Part shown: positions 7,615-15,835 of the stretch, piece after piece
Layout of the letters: each line of letters starts with the position of its first letter
Numbering within the stretch: position 1 is the stretch's first letter
NCBI RefSeq assembly: GCF_000275825.1
Contig: NZ_JH719942.1
Coordinates: 4,271,796 to 4,335,795, forward strand
DNA: 64,000 nucleotides
Origin: Saprospira grandis DSM 2844
GTDB lineage: Bacteria; Bacteroidota; Bacteroidia; Chitinophagales; Saprospiraceae
Direction: 5' to 3'
Made by a program: the position numbers and the translations under genes
Notes under the pieces: model-generated
Databases searched by the model: none
What the model saw: only the letters and a program-made list of their open reading frames with translations
Told to the model about the DNA's origin: nothing

Positions 7615-9549
7615 ATGATTTATATAGAAACAAGACTCAAAACGGCCCTGAAAGAGGGATTGAATACGCTTTATGGCCTAGAAAATTTGGCCGACAAACA
7701 ACTACAGATCAATCAAACCCCTAAAAATTTTGAGGGCCAACTTTCTGTCTTAGTTTTTCCTTTTGTTCGAGCAGCTCGTAAAAAACCGGAGCAAGTAGCT
7801 GAGGAAGTAGGACAATATTTGTTGGAAAACTGTCCTGAAATTGCGGCCTTTAATGTGGCCAAAGGATTTTGTAATTTGGAAATTGCCGACCTTTATTGGC
7901 AAGAATTGTTGGCCGATTTGCTTTCTCATCCAACTTATGGACAAGGCGCAACAAAAGAAAGTGAAATTTTGGTCGAATATTCTTCGCCCAATACCAACAA
8001 ACCTTTGCATTTGGGGCATGTTCGGAACAACCTTTTGGGGTATTCTACTGCAGAATTGCTCAAATTTGCGGGCTATTCGGTAAAAAAAGTGCAAATTATC
8101 AATGATCGCGGGATTCACATTTGTAAATCTATGTTAGCCTGGCAACTGTTTGGCGAAGGCGAAACGCCAGAAAGCAGCGGATTGAAAGGCGATCATTTGG
8201 TGGGTAAATATTATGTGCGCTTTGAGCAAGCTTTTCAGGCAGAATATAAAATTTGGCAGGCAACTGAAGCTGGACAAGCTGCTTTTGCGGCCTTTTTGGC
8301 CGATGAGAAAAAATATAAGAAGGCCGTAAAAGAGCTGACAAAAAAATCAAAAGATAAAAAGACGGCGCCTACAGAAGAAGCACTGCAAGCTTACTTTTTT
8401 AAGTCTGTTTATAAAAATAATTATTTCAATCAGAGTAGCGAATTGGGCCAAAAAGCCAAGGCAATGCTACAAGCTTGGGAGGCTGGCGATGCAGAAGTGC
8501 AGGCCCTTTGGGAAAAAATGAACAATTGGGTGTATGCCGGTTTTGCTTCTACCTATAAGCGCATGGGGGTAGATTTTGACAAAAATTATTATGAGTCGAA
8601 TACCTACCTCAAAGGAAAAGAACTGGTTGAAAATAATTTGAAAAGTGATTCGCCGATCTTTTTCAAAAAAGAAGATGGATCTACTTGGATTGACTTGACC
8701 GATGCCAAATTGGACCAAAAAGCGGTTTTGCGTAAAGATGGCACCTCAATGTACATCACTCAAGATATGGGCACCGCTTTGCTTCGCTATGAAGATTATA
8801 AAATGGATCGCATGGTCTATGTGGTGGGCAATGAGCAAGAATATCACTTTCAAGTTCTTTTTGAAATTTTGAACCGCCTTGGGCAACCTTATGCAAAAAA
8901 TTGCCATCACCTTTCTTATGGTATGGTAGAATTGCCCGAAGGAAAAATGAAATCTCGTGAAGGGACCGTGGTGGATGCCGATGATTTGATGCAAACGCTA
9001 ATTGATGAGGTGGCCAAAGCCTCTAATGAACGCGATATGCTTAGCGCTTTGCCCTTGGAAGAACAAAAAGAAATTCATGAGGCCGTTGCTTTGGGCGCAC
9101 TAAAATTTTTCATTCTAAAAGTAGAGCCCAGAAAAGGAATGCTCTTCGATCCTAAAGAGTCTATTGACTTGCAAGGACAAACGGGCCCTTATATTCAGAA
9201 TGCTTTTGTTCGCTGCAACTCAGTGCAAAGAGCTTTTGCGGATAAAAACTTTAGCAAAACCACTTATGCCGAGCATAAATTGGAGCCTATCGAAAGAGAA
9301 TTGCTACTAAATATTGAGCTATTTCCTAATTTGGTCCAAAGAGCAGCCGAGCAATATAATCCCGCCGAAATTGCCAACTACCTTTATCAACTAGCCAAAA
9401 CTTATCATCAGTTTTGGAATATCGTAAAAATTCTAGATGCAGAGGCCCCTCAAGCGAGTAGCTTCCGTCTAGATCTTAGCCAGGCTGTAGCTCAAGTGAT
9501 TGCGCAGGCCGGAGCTATTTTAGGTATGAAAATGCCTAGTCGGATGTAA
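7615..9549 (+). CDS. argS: Arginyl-tRNA synthetase
   Basis: 644 residues; charges tRNA-Arg with arginine in the cytoplasm. The N-terminal Add1-type domain occupies about 1-115. The class I signature SSPNTNKPLHLGHVRNN (HxGH, around 124-140) is followed by the Rossmann catalytic domain, the KMKSREG loop (KMSKS equivalent, around 450), and a C-terminal DALR anticodon-binding domain ending ILGMKMPSRM. It is longer than the usual 550-600 residues because of a Lys-rich insertion around residues 215-285. It is monocistronic with its own terminator. ATG at 7615 gives the expected N-terminal domain. Confidence 0.97.
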   Translation: MIYIETRLKTALKEGLNTLYGLENLADKQLQINQTPKNFEGQLSVLVFPFVRAARKKPEQVAEEVGQYLLENCPEIAAFNVAKGFCNLEIADLYWQELLADLLSHPTYGQGATKESEILVEYSSPNTNKPLHLGHVRNNLLGYSTAELLKFAGYSVKKVQIINDRGIHICKSMLAWQLFGEGETPESSGLKGDHLVGKYYVRFEQAFQAEYKIWQATEAGQAAFAAFLADEKKYKKAVKELTKKSKDKKTAPTEEALQAYFFKSVYKNNYFNQSSELGQKAKAMLQAWEAGDAEVQALWEKMNNWVYAGFASTYKRMGVDFDKNYYESNTYLKGKELVENNLKSDSPIFFKKEDGSTWIDLTDAKLDQKAVLRKDGTSMYITQDMGTALLRYEDYKMDRMVYVVGNEQEYHFQVLFEILNRLGQPYAKNCHHLSYGMVELPEGKMKSREGTVVDADDLMQTLIDEVAKASNERDMLSALPLEEQKEIHEAVALGALKFFILKVEPRKGMLFDPKESIDLQGQTGPYIQNAFVRCNSVQRAFADKNFSKTTYAEHKLEPIERELLLNIELFPNLVQRAAEQYNPAEIANYLYQLAKTYHQFWNIVKILDAEAPQASSFRLDLSQAVAQVIAQAGAILGMKMPSRM

Positions 9550-9571
9550 TTTTTTATTTATAAAAGGCATC

Positions 9572-9610
9572 AAAAAAGCCCATGCAGAAATTCTGCATGG
9601 GCTTTTTTAC
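9572..9610. terminator. Terminator between argS and a TM2 gene
   Basis: AAAAAGCCCATGCAG/CTGCATGGGCTTTTT hairpin with T-runs on both strands, between the convergent genes ending at 9549 and 9630. An almost identical hairpin occurs at 10259 after the paralogous TM2 gene. Confidence 0.9.
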
Positions 9611-9629
9611 TTAGAGAGAAAACTAATAA

Positions 9630-10079
9630 TTAGTCAACATACTCTCCATCTTTAGGCTGAAGATCTTTTATAATGATTCTGATGAAATCAATAAAAGCCC
9701 AAATACCCAAACCGCCAAAAGTCAACAATTGGACAATTCCAATTACGGTATAGCCTAGATAAAAACGGTGGATACCTAGCATACCTAGAAAAAATGCAAG
9801 TAGGATAGCAACCACCCAGCTTTTACCAGCTTTTGCTTTTTGAGGAGAATCAGCAGTTTTTTTGGCTGCTTTCTTCAATTTTTTCTTGGCTATTTTAAGT
9901 GCCATGCGCTTTTTCCAGCCCAGCTTTTTTCCTTTTTTAGCTGTGTGAAGGGCTGCGTCTAAGCTTTGCTCCGTGCGAACAGCGTCTACTTCATTGTAAC
10001 GAAGTTCAAAGGCTTCCGCAGAAAAAGTGAAGCTAAGCGTAAAAAGGGCTACCAAAAGGTAGTTAACAAAATGTTTCAT
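9630..10079 (-). CDS. TM2 domain-containing protein (copy 1)
   Basis: 149 residues. A signal peptide (cleavage near SAEA, residue 23) is followed by a basic linker (KKGKKLGWKKRMALKIAKKK region, 50-75) and a C-terminal TM2 domain: helix VVAILLAFFLGMLGIHRFYL, a short turn, and a second helix ending GIWAFIDFIRI. TM2 proteins are small membrane proteins of unknown general function. It is about 70% like the gene at 10322, and each copy has its own nearly identical terminator, so the pair arose by tandem duplication. Confidence 0.85.
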   Translation of the reverse strand: MKHFVNYLLVALFTLSFTFSAEAFELRYNEVDAVRTEQSLDAALHTAKKGKKLGWKKRMALKIAKKKLKKAAKKTADSPQKAKAGKSWVVAILLAFFLGMLGIHRFYLGYTVIGIVQLLTFGGLGIWAFIDFIRIIIKDLQPKDGEYVD

Positions 10080-10258
10080 TAGTATGAATTTTATAGAAAA
10101 AAAATAAGTTTTCTAGGGTATAGCTCTTTCAAGTACTAAAAGATTTTCCTCTACTTCGAGAAAAACATTTAATTAGTGTTAACGACGAGCGAAGATAGTT
10201 TTTTTTTTTTACATCCAAAATTTTTAGTGAAAAATGTTCTACCCAATATAAAGGCATC

Positions 10259-10295
10259 AAAAAAGCCCATGCAGAATTGCTGCATGGGCTTTTTG
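10259..10295 (-). terminator. Terminator of TM2 gene copy 2
   Basis: AAAAGCCCATGCAG/CTGCATGGGCTTTT hairpin. It is almost the same as that at 9572, including the GGCATCAAA preceding it, so it was duplicated together with the gene. Confidence 0.85.
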
Positions 10296-10321
10296 ATATT
10301 TAGCCTATTTTTTATCAAGAT

Positions 10322-10777
10322 CTAATCATCATACTCTCCACCTTTAGGCTTAACTACTTGGAAAAGGATAAGGATGAAATCAATAAACGCCCAAAGGCCA
10401 AATCCCCCTAAAGTAAACAACTGAACAATGCCAATCAGTGGGTAGCCCAAATAAAAACGATGGATTCCTAGAAGGCCAAAGAAAAATGACAGCAAAACAG
10501 TCACCACAAAACTCCTATTACCTCCTTCTTTTAGCGTATTAGGCGCATCTGCTGATTTTTTAGCCGCTTTCTTCAGCTTTTTCTTGGCCAACTTAAGCGC
10601 CAAACGTTTTTTCCAGCCCAATTTCTTTCCTTTCTTCTGGCTATGCATCGCCTGATCCAATTGCTGCTCTATACGAACAGCATCTAACTGATTATAACGC
10701 AACTCAAAAGCAGAGGCAGAAAAACTAAAACTAATTGTAAAAAGAGCGACTAAAAGATAGCTAGTAAAATGTTTCAT
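10322..10777 (-). CDS. TM2 domain-containing protein (copy 2)
   Basis: 151 residues with the same layout as copy 1: signal peptide (cleavage near SASA, residue 23), lysine-rich central segment, and two TM2 helices (VVTVLLSFFFGLLGIHRFYL and GLWAFIDFILI). Compared with copy 1 it differs mainly in the linker (DAPNTLKEGGNRS). It is probably an independent transcription unit, with about 240 bp between the copies. Confidence 0.85.
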   Translation of the reverse strand: MKHFTSYLLVALFTISFSFSASAFELRYNQLDAVRIEQQLDQAMHSQKKGKKLGWKKRLALKLAKKKLKKAAKKSADAPNTLKEGGNRSFVVTVLLSFFFGLLGIHRFYLGYPLIGIVQLFTLGGFGLWAFIDFILILFQVVKPKGGEYDD

Positions 10778-10906
10778 TTGAAATAGATTTTAGTAAAAAA
10801 GTGATTTGCAAATCAACTTCTTTTAGGTAAAGCTTTTTAATAAACAGCAGTTATTTTAACCATACTGCAATATTTTACACAACAGGTAAAAAAATACATT
10901 TCAATC

Positions 10907-10932
10907 CTTTCAATTAGCCCCTTTCAATTAAA
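10907..10932 (+). repeat. Tandem CTTTCAATTA motif pair, copy 1
   Basis: Two copies of CCTTTCAATTA separated by 3 bp, followed by a hairpin (GAGGAGA-TTC-TCCTC, near 10950-10972). Related pairs occur at 13838 and, reversed, at 26670. Confidence 0.55.
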
Positions 10933-11068
10933 CCAACACAAAAAAATCGCTGAGGAGATTCTCCTCAACGATAAATATTTTTCAAAAAAGACAAAAAAAA
11001 TGTATTTCAAACTGTTGCAACTCTAAAATTTTAACCTTAACTTTAGAAACAACAAAAAAATACAAGCG

Positions 11069-11524
11069 ATGATGAAGCTCCAAGAAAAAATGCGGGACTA
11101 TAAAATAAGCAAGAAAATGATCAAGGCCTTTTACGGCATTTCTTATCCCACCCTACGCAAACGATTGCGAAACAAAGGCTTAACGGATTTTATTGGCCGT
11201 AGAAAATTTATCTTTGCCGAATTTCTACTCATTTTTAAGGCTTTGGGCCAACCGCAAGAAGTTGCAGCGGAGGTTTCGGAGCTGCAGCTAATTTATGAGC
11301 AACTCTTGCAGTTGGGCCTATTAAAAGGGGCTTCGCAAAAAGATTTGCCTCAAAAAAAGAGCGAAAACAGCCCGCTGCAGCCAAAAACAAATAAATTGCT
11401 GGCCCTAAAAACTCCCCTAGCTTTATTTGATCGTTTTTTGATAAACTACTATCAAATTTTAATAAAAGCTTGGGAAATTTTATCGCCTTCCGCAAAAAAT
11501 TACCGATCCCAACAGGCCGCCTAG
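11069..11524 (+). CDS. Small basic protein of unknown function, possible HTH
   Basis: 151 residues, not exported. The basic N-terminal part (residues 10-45) includes KMIKAFYGISYPTLRKRLRN, which reads like a helix-turn-helix with a recognition helix, so DNA binding is possible. The rest is helical with a Lys/Gln-rich linker, without a recognised domain. It converges on the disrupted reductase gene, whose stop is 8 bp away on the other strand. No operon partner. Confidence 0.6.
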   Translation: MMKLQEKMRDYKISKKMIKAFYGISYPTLRKRLRNKGLTDFIGRRKFIFAEFLLIFKALGQPQEVAAEVSELQLIYEQLLQLGLLKGASQKDLPQKKSENSPLQPKTNKLLALKTPLALFDRFLINYYQILIKAWEILSPSAKNYRSQQAA

Positions 11525-12086
11525 CATTTTTTCTATACTACTTTTGCATCAATTAAAGCCTGCAAACTATCCTGCATTGTTTTTTGCAAGGGTAAAAATT
11601 CCATGCCCAATTCTTGACGAATTTTGTTGTTATTGGCTTTAAAAGCATGTCCCACATTATTTTGCACAAATTTTCTCGTCATTGCCGAGTTCACCATTGG
11701 CCCCACTAACCAAATTAACCATTTGGGCGCCACTTTTTTGGGCAAAGGATAATTTTCATACTTGGGCAAAAGAGTTTGGCTGGCCGTATAGATGTCGCTA
11801 TTGTGCCCCACCGTAATATAACGCCCTTTTGCATTGGAGTAAAAAGCGGCCCGAAAATGCGCCTCGGCTACATCGCGCACATCAACAATGCCCATTCCCA
11901 ATTTTGGCGCGCCCATTTTAAAGGTTCCATCGCCAAGTTGTTTCATAATCGTAAAACTTGCTGAAGTCGTTGCTTTTGGATTCAAAGGCGGCCCCATCAC
12001 CAATGCCGGGTTAATCGTCACTAACTCCCAACGATTTTGCGCCTTTTGCATTTCCCAAGCCTTTTTTTCGGCCAAAGTTTTAGAAT

Positions 12087-13016
12087 GAGCTTGTTTAAAT
12101 TTTTTAGTCAGCAGCTAGACTAAGGCAAAAAAAAATGCTGCAAAGCGCTTATTATTGTTGATTACGACAAAAACAAAAAAAGGCTTTGCAACATGGTTGT
12201 GAATTTATCAAAAGAATTTATTACGGAAAAAATATTAGCATTTTTTCCCGAAAAAAAATTGGCTCGAAAAACCAAAGCGCCTCTGTGGCAAATTGTTAAA
12301 GCGATAATTTATAGGCTTAAAACAGGTTGTCAGTGGAGAGAATTACCGATACAATCTTTTTTTGACGAAGTTCTAATTTGCTGGCAAACAGTATATTACT
12401 ACTTCAATAGCTGGTCCGAGTCTGGTATTTGGCAAAAAGTGTGGATCCAATTTCTAGCCCATGAAAAATCTTGTTTAGATTTATCTAGTATACAGCTTGA
12501 CGGAAGTCATACCCCAGCGAAAAGAGGGGGCGAAGCTGTGGGTTATCAGGGCCGAAAAAAGTCCAAAACCACAAATGCTCTCTTTCTCACAGATAAAAAT
12601 GGGCTGCCAATCGCTATGTCTCCGCCTTTTGCGGGAAACCATAATGATTTGTTTGAAATCGAGAGTCATTTCCAAAAAATGCTTGCCGATCTGCAGCTTT
12701 CAGACATCTCTCCTGATGGTTTATTTATGAATGCTGATGCAGGGTTTGATAGCAAAAAACTTAGAGAAAACTGCCAAAAAATGGGCATTATCCCTAATAT
12801 TGACCACAACAAAAGAAATAGAAAAAAAGCTTATTATCAAGATATTATAGATGAGGAACTTTACAAAGAACGCTTTTCTGTTGAGCGAACTAACGCATGG
12901 ATTGACGCATTCAAAATTTTACTCATTCGTTTTGAAAGAAAAGCCGACAACTGGGCGAGTCTACACTATTTAGCCTTTATACTTATTTTCCTAAAACGAA
13001 ATTTTTAAACAAACTC
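12087..13016 (+). mobile_element. IS5-family-like insertion sequence, complete
   Basis: 930 bp with imperfect terminal inverted repeats (GAGCTTGTTTAAA on the left; the complement of the right end reads GAGTTTGTTTAAA). A 3-bp direct target duplication AAT lies at 12084-12086 and 13017-13019. One transposase gene fills it. The uninterrupted reading frame of the host gene after virtual excision confirms both ends. It looks recent and intact. Confidence 0.93.
12193..13008 (+). CDS. IS5-like DDE transposase
   Basis: 271 residues; catalyses transposition of the surrounding element. The N-terminal helical DNA-binding part contains KAIIYRLKTGCQWRELP, typical of IS5/IS4-type transposases. The DDE triad is visible as D in QLDGSHTP (around 98), D in NADAGFD (around 180) and E in FSVERTNAW (around 233). 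The frame is intact and the C-terminus ends 8 bp before the right inverted repeat, so it is probably active. The IS subgroup cannot be fixed without a database. Confidence 0.93.
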   Translation: MVVNLSKEFITEKILAFFPEKKLARKTKAPLWQIVKAIIYRLKTGCQWRELPIQSFFDEVLICWQTVYYYFNSWSESGIWQKVWIQFLAHEKSCLDLSSIQLDGSHTPAKRGGEAVGYQGRKKSKTTNALFLTDKNGLPIAMSPPFAGNHNDLFEIESHFQKMLADLQLSDISPDGLFMNADAGFDSKKLRENCQKMGIIPNIDHNKRNRKKAYYQDIIDEELYKERFSVERTNAWIDAFKILLIRFERKADNWASLHYLAFILIFLKRNF

Positions 13017-13628
13017 AATAAGAATAAGGCTGATACTTTAAAGAAGCGGTTGTATTCCAAATTTTTTCTGTCAACTCCCCATTCGGATGCCCTTTGCACT
13101 CCGAAGCATCCGTATAAATGGCCGCACAACTACTGGTCAAAACTACTTTTTGTACCGATGGCGTTTGATTGACGGAAGCCAAAACATTTTCGGTTCCTTT
13201 TACCGCAGGCTCAATCAAATCTTTTTGCGGATCTTTTACGGCGGTAACAAAAGGCGAAGCCGTATGAAAAACAACTGAGCAGCCCTGCATGGCTTCAAAA
13301 TAAGCGCCTTCTGTGAGTAAGTCGGCTTTAAAATATTTTATTTCGCCCGGGCTATTCGCCGCCAATTCATCCAAATGCGCTGTTTTTTTCTTGTTTTCTG
13401 GCTGTCGCACGGCTGCATGCACACTCAAACCTTCTTCCAATAATTTTTTCACCAACCATCCGGCTACATAACCCGTAGCCCCCGTTACCATCACTGGCTT
13501 GCTTTTATCCAATTGCATAATTCCTTTATTTTTGTTGCCTAACAAAGATCTAGCATAAAAAATAAAGTAGTCCACAGAAAAAAAGGAAAAAAGAACATAA
13601 ATCGCTGCATTTTTATTTTTAGCGGCTG

Positions 13629-13783
13629 TTTTTGGGGCCTCCGCCTCCCTTCGATCGTCGGCGCTACGCTTTAGGGCTCGCAGGTCTGCTCGGCCCTGCG
13701 CAAAAAAACAAGTTTTTTTGCTGGGTCTGCGGCTTCGCCGCCCCCTTTCGCATCGCTAGGCCAAAAGGCTCGCTTCGCTCCCC
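13629..13783 (-). repeat. GC-rich hairpin-rich intergenic repeat, reverse arm (locus 4)
   Basis: Reverse arm: T-run, GGGGCCTCC, GCTCGCAGGTCTGCTCGGCCC, variable hairpin GCAAAAAAAC-AA-GTTTTTTTGC, GGTC, CTGCGGCTTCGCCGC, then CATCGCTAGGCC. The A-rich end faces the start of the split reductase gene at 13518. Confidence 0.85.
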
Positions 13784-13837
13784 TTTTTTTGCACAACCCT
13801 CTTTTTTTCTCTTATTTTTTTCTTCGGCCCTCAAATA

Positions 13838-13864
13838 CCCTTTCAATTAGCGGCTTTCAATTAG
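13838..13864 (+). repeat. Tandem CTTTCAATTA motif pair, copy 2
   Basis: CCCTTTCAATTAG followed by CGGCTTTCAATTAG, immediately before the strong hairpin at 13868. Confidence 0.55.
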
Positions 13865-13867
13865 TCA

Positions 13868-13907
13868 GGGGCAGAAAAATCAGTTTGATTTTTCTGCCCC
13901 TTTTTTT
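13868..13907 (+). terminator. Orphan terminator-like hairpin
   Basis: GGGGCAGAAAAATCA/TGATTTTTCTGCCCC around GTT, followed by seven T. By shape this is a strong rho-independent terminator for the plus strand, but no plus-strand gene precedes it: the reductase at its left starts leftwards. It may end a short untranslated transcript or antisense transcription. Confidence 0.65.
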
Positions 13908-14028
13908 CTTGGCCTTTTTCGCTAAAGAACAAATTTTTCAGAATCCCCAAAGGGTTGTATCTTGAGGCCCTTAGTATTTCTGAGCTCAAAATTTTGGGCT
14001 CTCCACAAACATCTCTAATTGTTATCCA

Positions 14029-15774
14029 ATGAAATCTAAAAAAGCAGCGAACTCTCTGCTAAAATTTGCCCTTATGGCCGTCATCATTATTGTGTTGAAT
14101 GTTTTGGGCAGCTTTATTTATGGCAAAATTGATTTGACCGAGGACCAGCGATTTACGCTCAATCCTGCTACAGCAGAACTTTTGGCCAAATTGCCCAATG
14201 ATACGGCTTCAGTAAGCATTGAAATTTTATTAGACGGAGAATTTCCCTCTGATTTTCGCCACCTACAAAATAATCTCAAAGATTTAATGGGATTATTTAA
14301 AGAGCGTTCTGCCGGCATGCTCAATTATCGTTTTGTCAATCCCCTAGATGGTACAGAAGAAGAGGTGAAAGCCTTGCAACAACAATTGGCCAAGCAAAAA
14401 ATTATGCCCCTGCAAATTAAAGATGCTCGACAGGGCCGAATGATTTTGGTTTTCCCTTTTGCTATCGTTCGCTCTGGCTACAACTTTGAAGTCATCAATA
14501 TGATTGAACTAGGCGATGGCTATTATCAGCCCAGCGATATTTCTGCTTCTATCAATAGTTTGGAGTATAAATTTGCGGCGGCAATTAAAAAGTTGCAACT
14601 AAAAAGCAAACCTGTAGTCGCTTTTATCAATAATCATGGAGAATTGCCGCTGCGCCATATTTATGGCTTTGAAAAAGCCTTGTCTGAAAATTATGGGACC
14701 AAACATGTGGACCTCTCTCGCCTCAATCAAATTGATTCTTCGGTGAGTTTGCTGGTGGTCGCCAAACCCAAACGCAAATTTAGCTATGACGATCAGTTTA
14801 AATTGGACCAATATGTTATGAATGGGGGCCGCATTCTTTGGATGATCGATGCCCTAGATATGGAAGATGACAGCCTAGGAAAAGCTAACGGCATTCATGT
14901 TCCTATGCCCAGAGAGCTCGACCTTCAGAAGTTGCTCTTTAATTATGGCGTTCGGGTCAATAATAATTTAATTGCCTCTTATGATGCCGCAGCTTTTGGC
15001 GGCCTACGATCTGGCCCCAACCAAAAATCAAATCCAAAATGGTTTTACTATCCTTTGGTCAAGCCTTTTGCAACGCCCCAAGAACGTCTAGAAACAGGGA
15101 AATCGGTCATTGACCACCCAATTGTAAAAAACTTAGATTTTGTCTTGACCAAATATCCCTCTAGTATTGATACGGTGGGGACAAAAACAAATGTAAAAAA
15201 GACGCCCTTATTAAGAAGCTCTAAATATAGTAAGCTGCAATATCCACCTACTCGTATTGGCTTTGGCGTTATTGATCCCGCTATTGGACCAGAAGCTTTT
15301 ACCAAAGGCTCACAAAACGTAGCCGTTTTATTAGAAGGAGAATTTGAGTCTCACTTTAAAAATCGCCTGCCGCCAAGAGCCGAAGAAATTTGGAAAAAGG
15401 CAGGCAACTACCCAATCCGAATGAGCAGCCGCCCCAGCAAGATGATTGTCATCTCTGATGGCGATATTGCTTATAATAATTATCATGCCTCCAGCCAAAG
15501 GCATTATCCCTTGGGCGCAGGTTTTCTCCCTGATTTTGGACCAAAACTATTTGCCAACCAAGAATTTCTCTTAGCCTGCGTAGAATACCTCACAGATGAT
15601 TCTGGCCTAGTGAATCTCCGCAACAGAGAGATTCGTTTGCGGCCCTTGGACCAAAAACGCGCCTTCGATCAAGAAAGCCTCTGGCAATTTATCAATCTGG
15701 GCCTTCCCCTAATTATTTTGGGCCTTTTTGGCCTGCTCTATTATTATTTGCGCCGACGCAGATACACAAAATAA
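14029..15774 (+). CDS. gldG: Gliding motility ABC transporter-associated protein GldG
   Basis: 581 residues. It has an N-terminal membrane helix (ALMAVIIIVLNVLGSFIY), a large extracytoplasmic domain beginning DLTEDQRFTLNPATAELL, and a C-terminal helix (INLGLPLIILGLFGLLYYYL) before a basic tail. This is the GldG/ABC_transp_aux layout. GldG works with the permease GldF and the ATPase GldA in gliding Bacteroidota; its exact role is unresolved. The usual partner gldF is not adjacent, which is notable. It is monocistronic with its own terminator. Confidence 0.9.
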   Translation: MKSKKAANSLLKFALMAVIIIVLNVLGSFIYGKIDLTEDQRFTLNPATAELLAKLPNDTASVSIEILLDGEFPSDFRHLQNNLKDLMGLFKERSAGMLNYRFVNPLDGTEEEVKALQQQLAKQKIMPLQIKDARQGRMILVFPFAIVRSGYNFEVINMIELGDGYYQPSDISASINSLEYKFAAAIKKLQLKSKPVVAFINNHGELPLRHIYGFEKALSENYGTKHVDLSRLNQIDSSVSLLVVAKPKRKFSYDDQFKLDQYVMNGGRILWMIDALDMEDDSLGKANGIHVPMPRELDLQKLLFNYGVRVNNNLIASYDAAAFGGLRSGPNQKSNPKWFYYPLVKPFATPQERLETGKSVIDHPIVKNLDFVLTKYPSSIDTVGTKTNVKKTPLLRSSKYSKLQYPPTRIGFGVIDPAIGPEAFTKGSQNVAVLLEGEFESHFKNRLPPRAEEIWKKAGNYPIRMSSRPSKMIVISDGDIAYNNYHASSQRHYPLGAGFLPDFGPKLFANQEFLLACVEYLTDDSGLVNLRNREIRLRPLDQKRAFDQESLWQFINLGLPLIILGLFGLLYYYLRRRRYTK

Positions 15775-15783
15775 AAGCGCTAA

Positions 15784-15815
15784 AAAAAGCGAGCAGGTTT
15801 TCCTGCTCGCTTTTT
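15784..15815. terminator. Terminator between gldG and the T9SS cargo gene
   Basis: AAAAAGCGAGCAGG/CCTGCTCGCTTTTT around TTTT, between convergent genes, with T-runs on both strands. Confidence 0.9.
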
Positions 15816-15835
15816 GTTTTTATCGCTATACTTTT

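Larger units (their letters stand above)
11533..13518 (-). pseudogene. Extended SDR (dihydroflavonol/cinnamoyl-CoA reductase-like) gene split by an IS element
   Basis: Two pieces of one NAD(P)-dependent reductase: an N-terminal part (13518 to 13017) with VTGATGYVAGW nucleotide-binding glycines, and a C-terminal part (12086 to 11533). Removing the 930-bp insertion and one AAT target copy gives one uninterrupted frame of about 350 residues. The break falls inside the catalytic YxxxK motif: the joined sequence reads YSYSKTLAEKKAWEM, with Tyr and Lys on opposite sides of the insertion. The start at 13518 is preferred over 13575 because of the AAAGGAATT in front and the position of the Rossmann strand. 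The product must be inactive in this strain. Confidence 0.93.
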
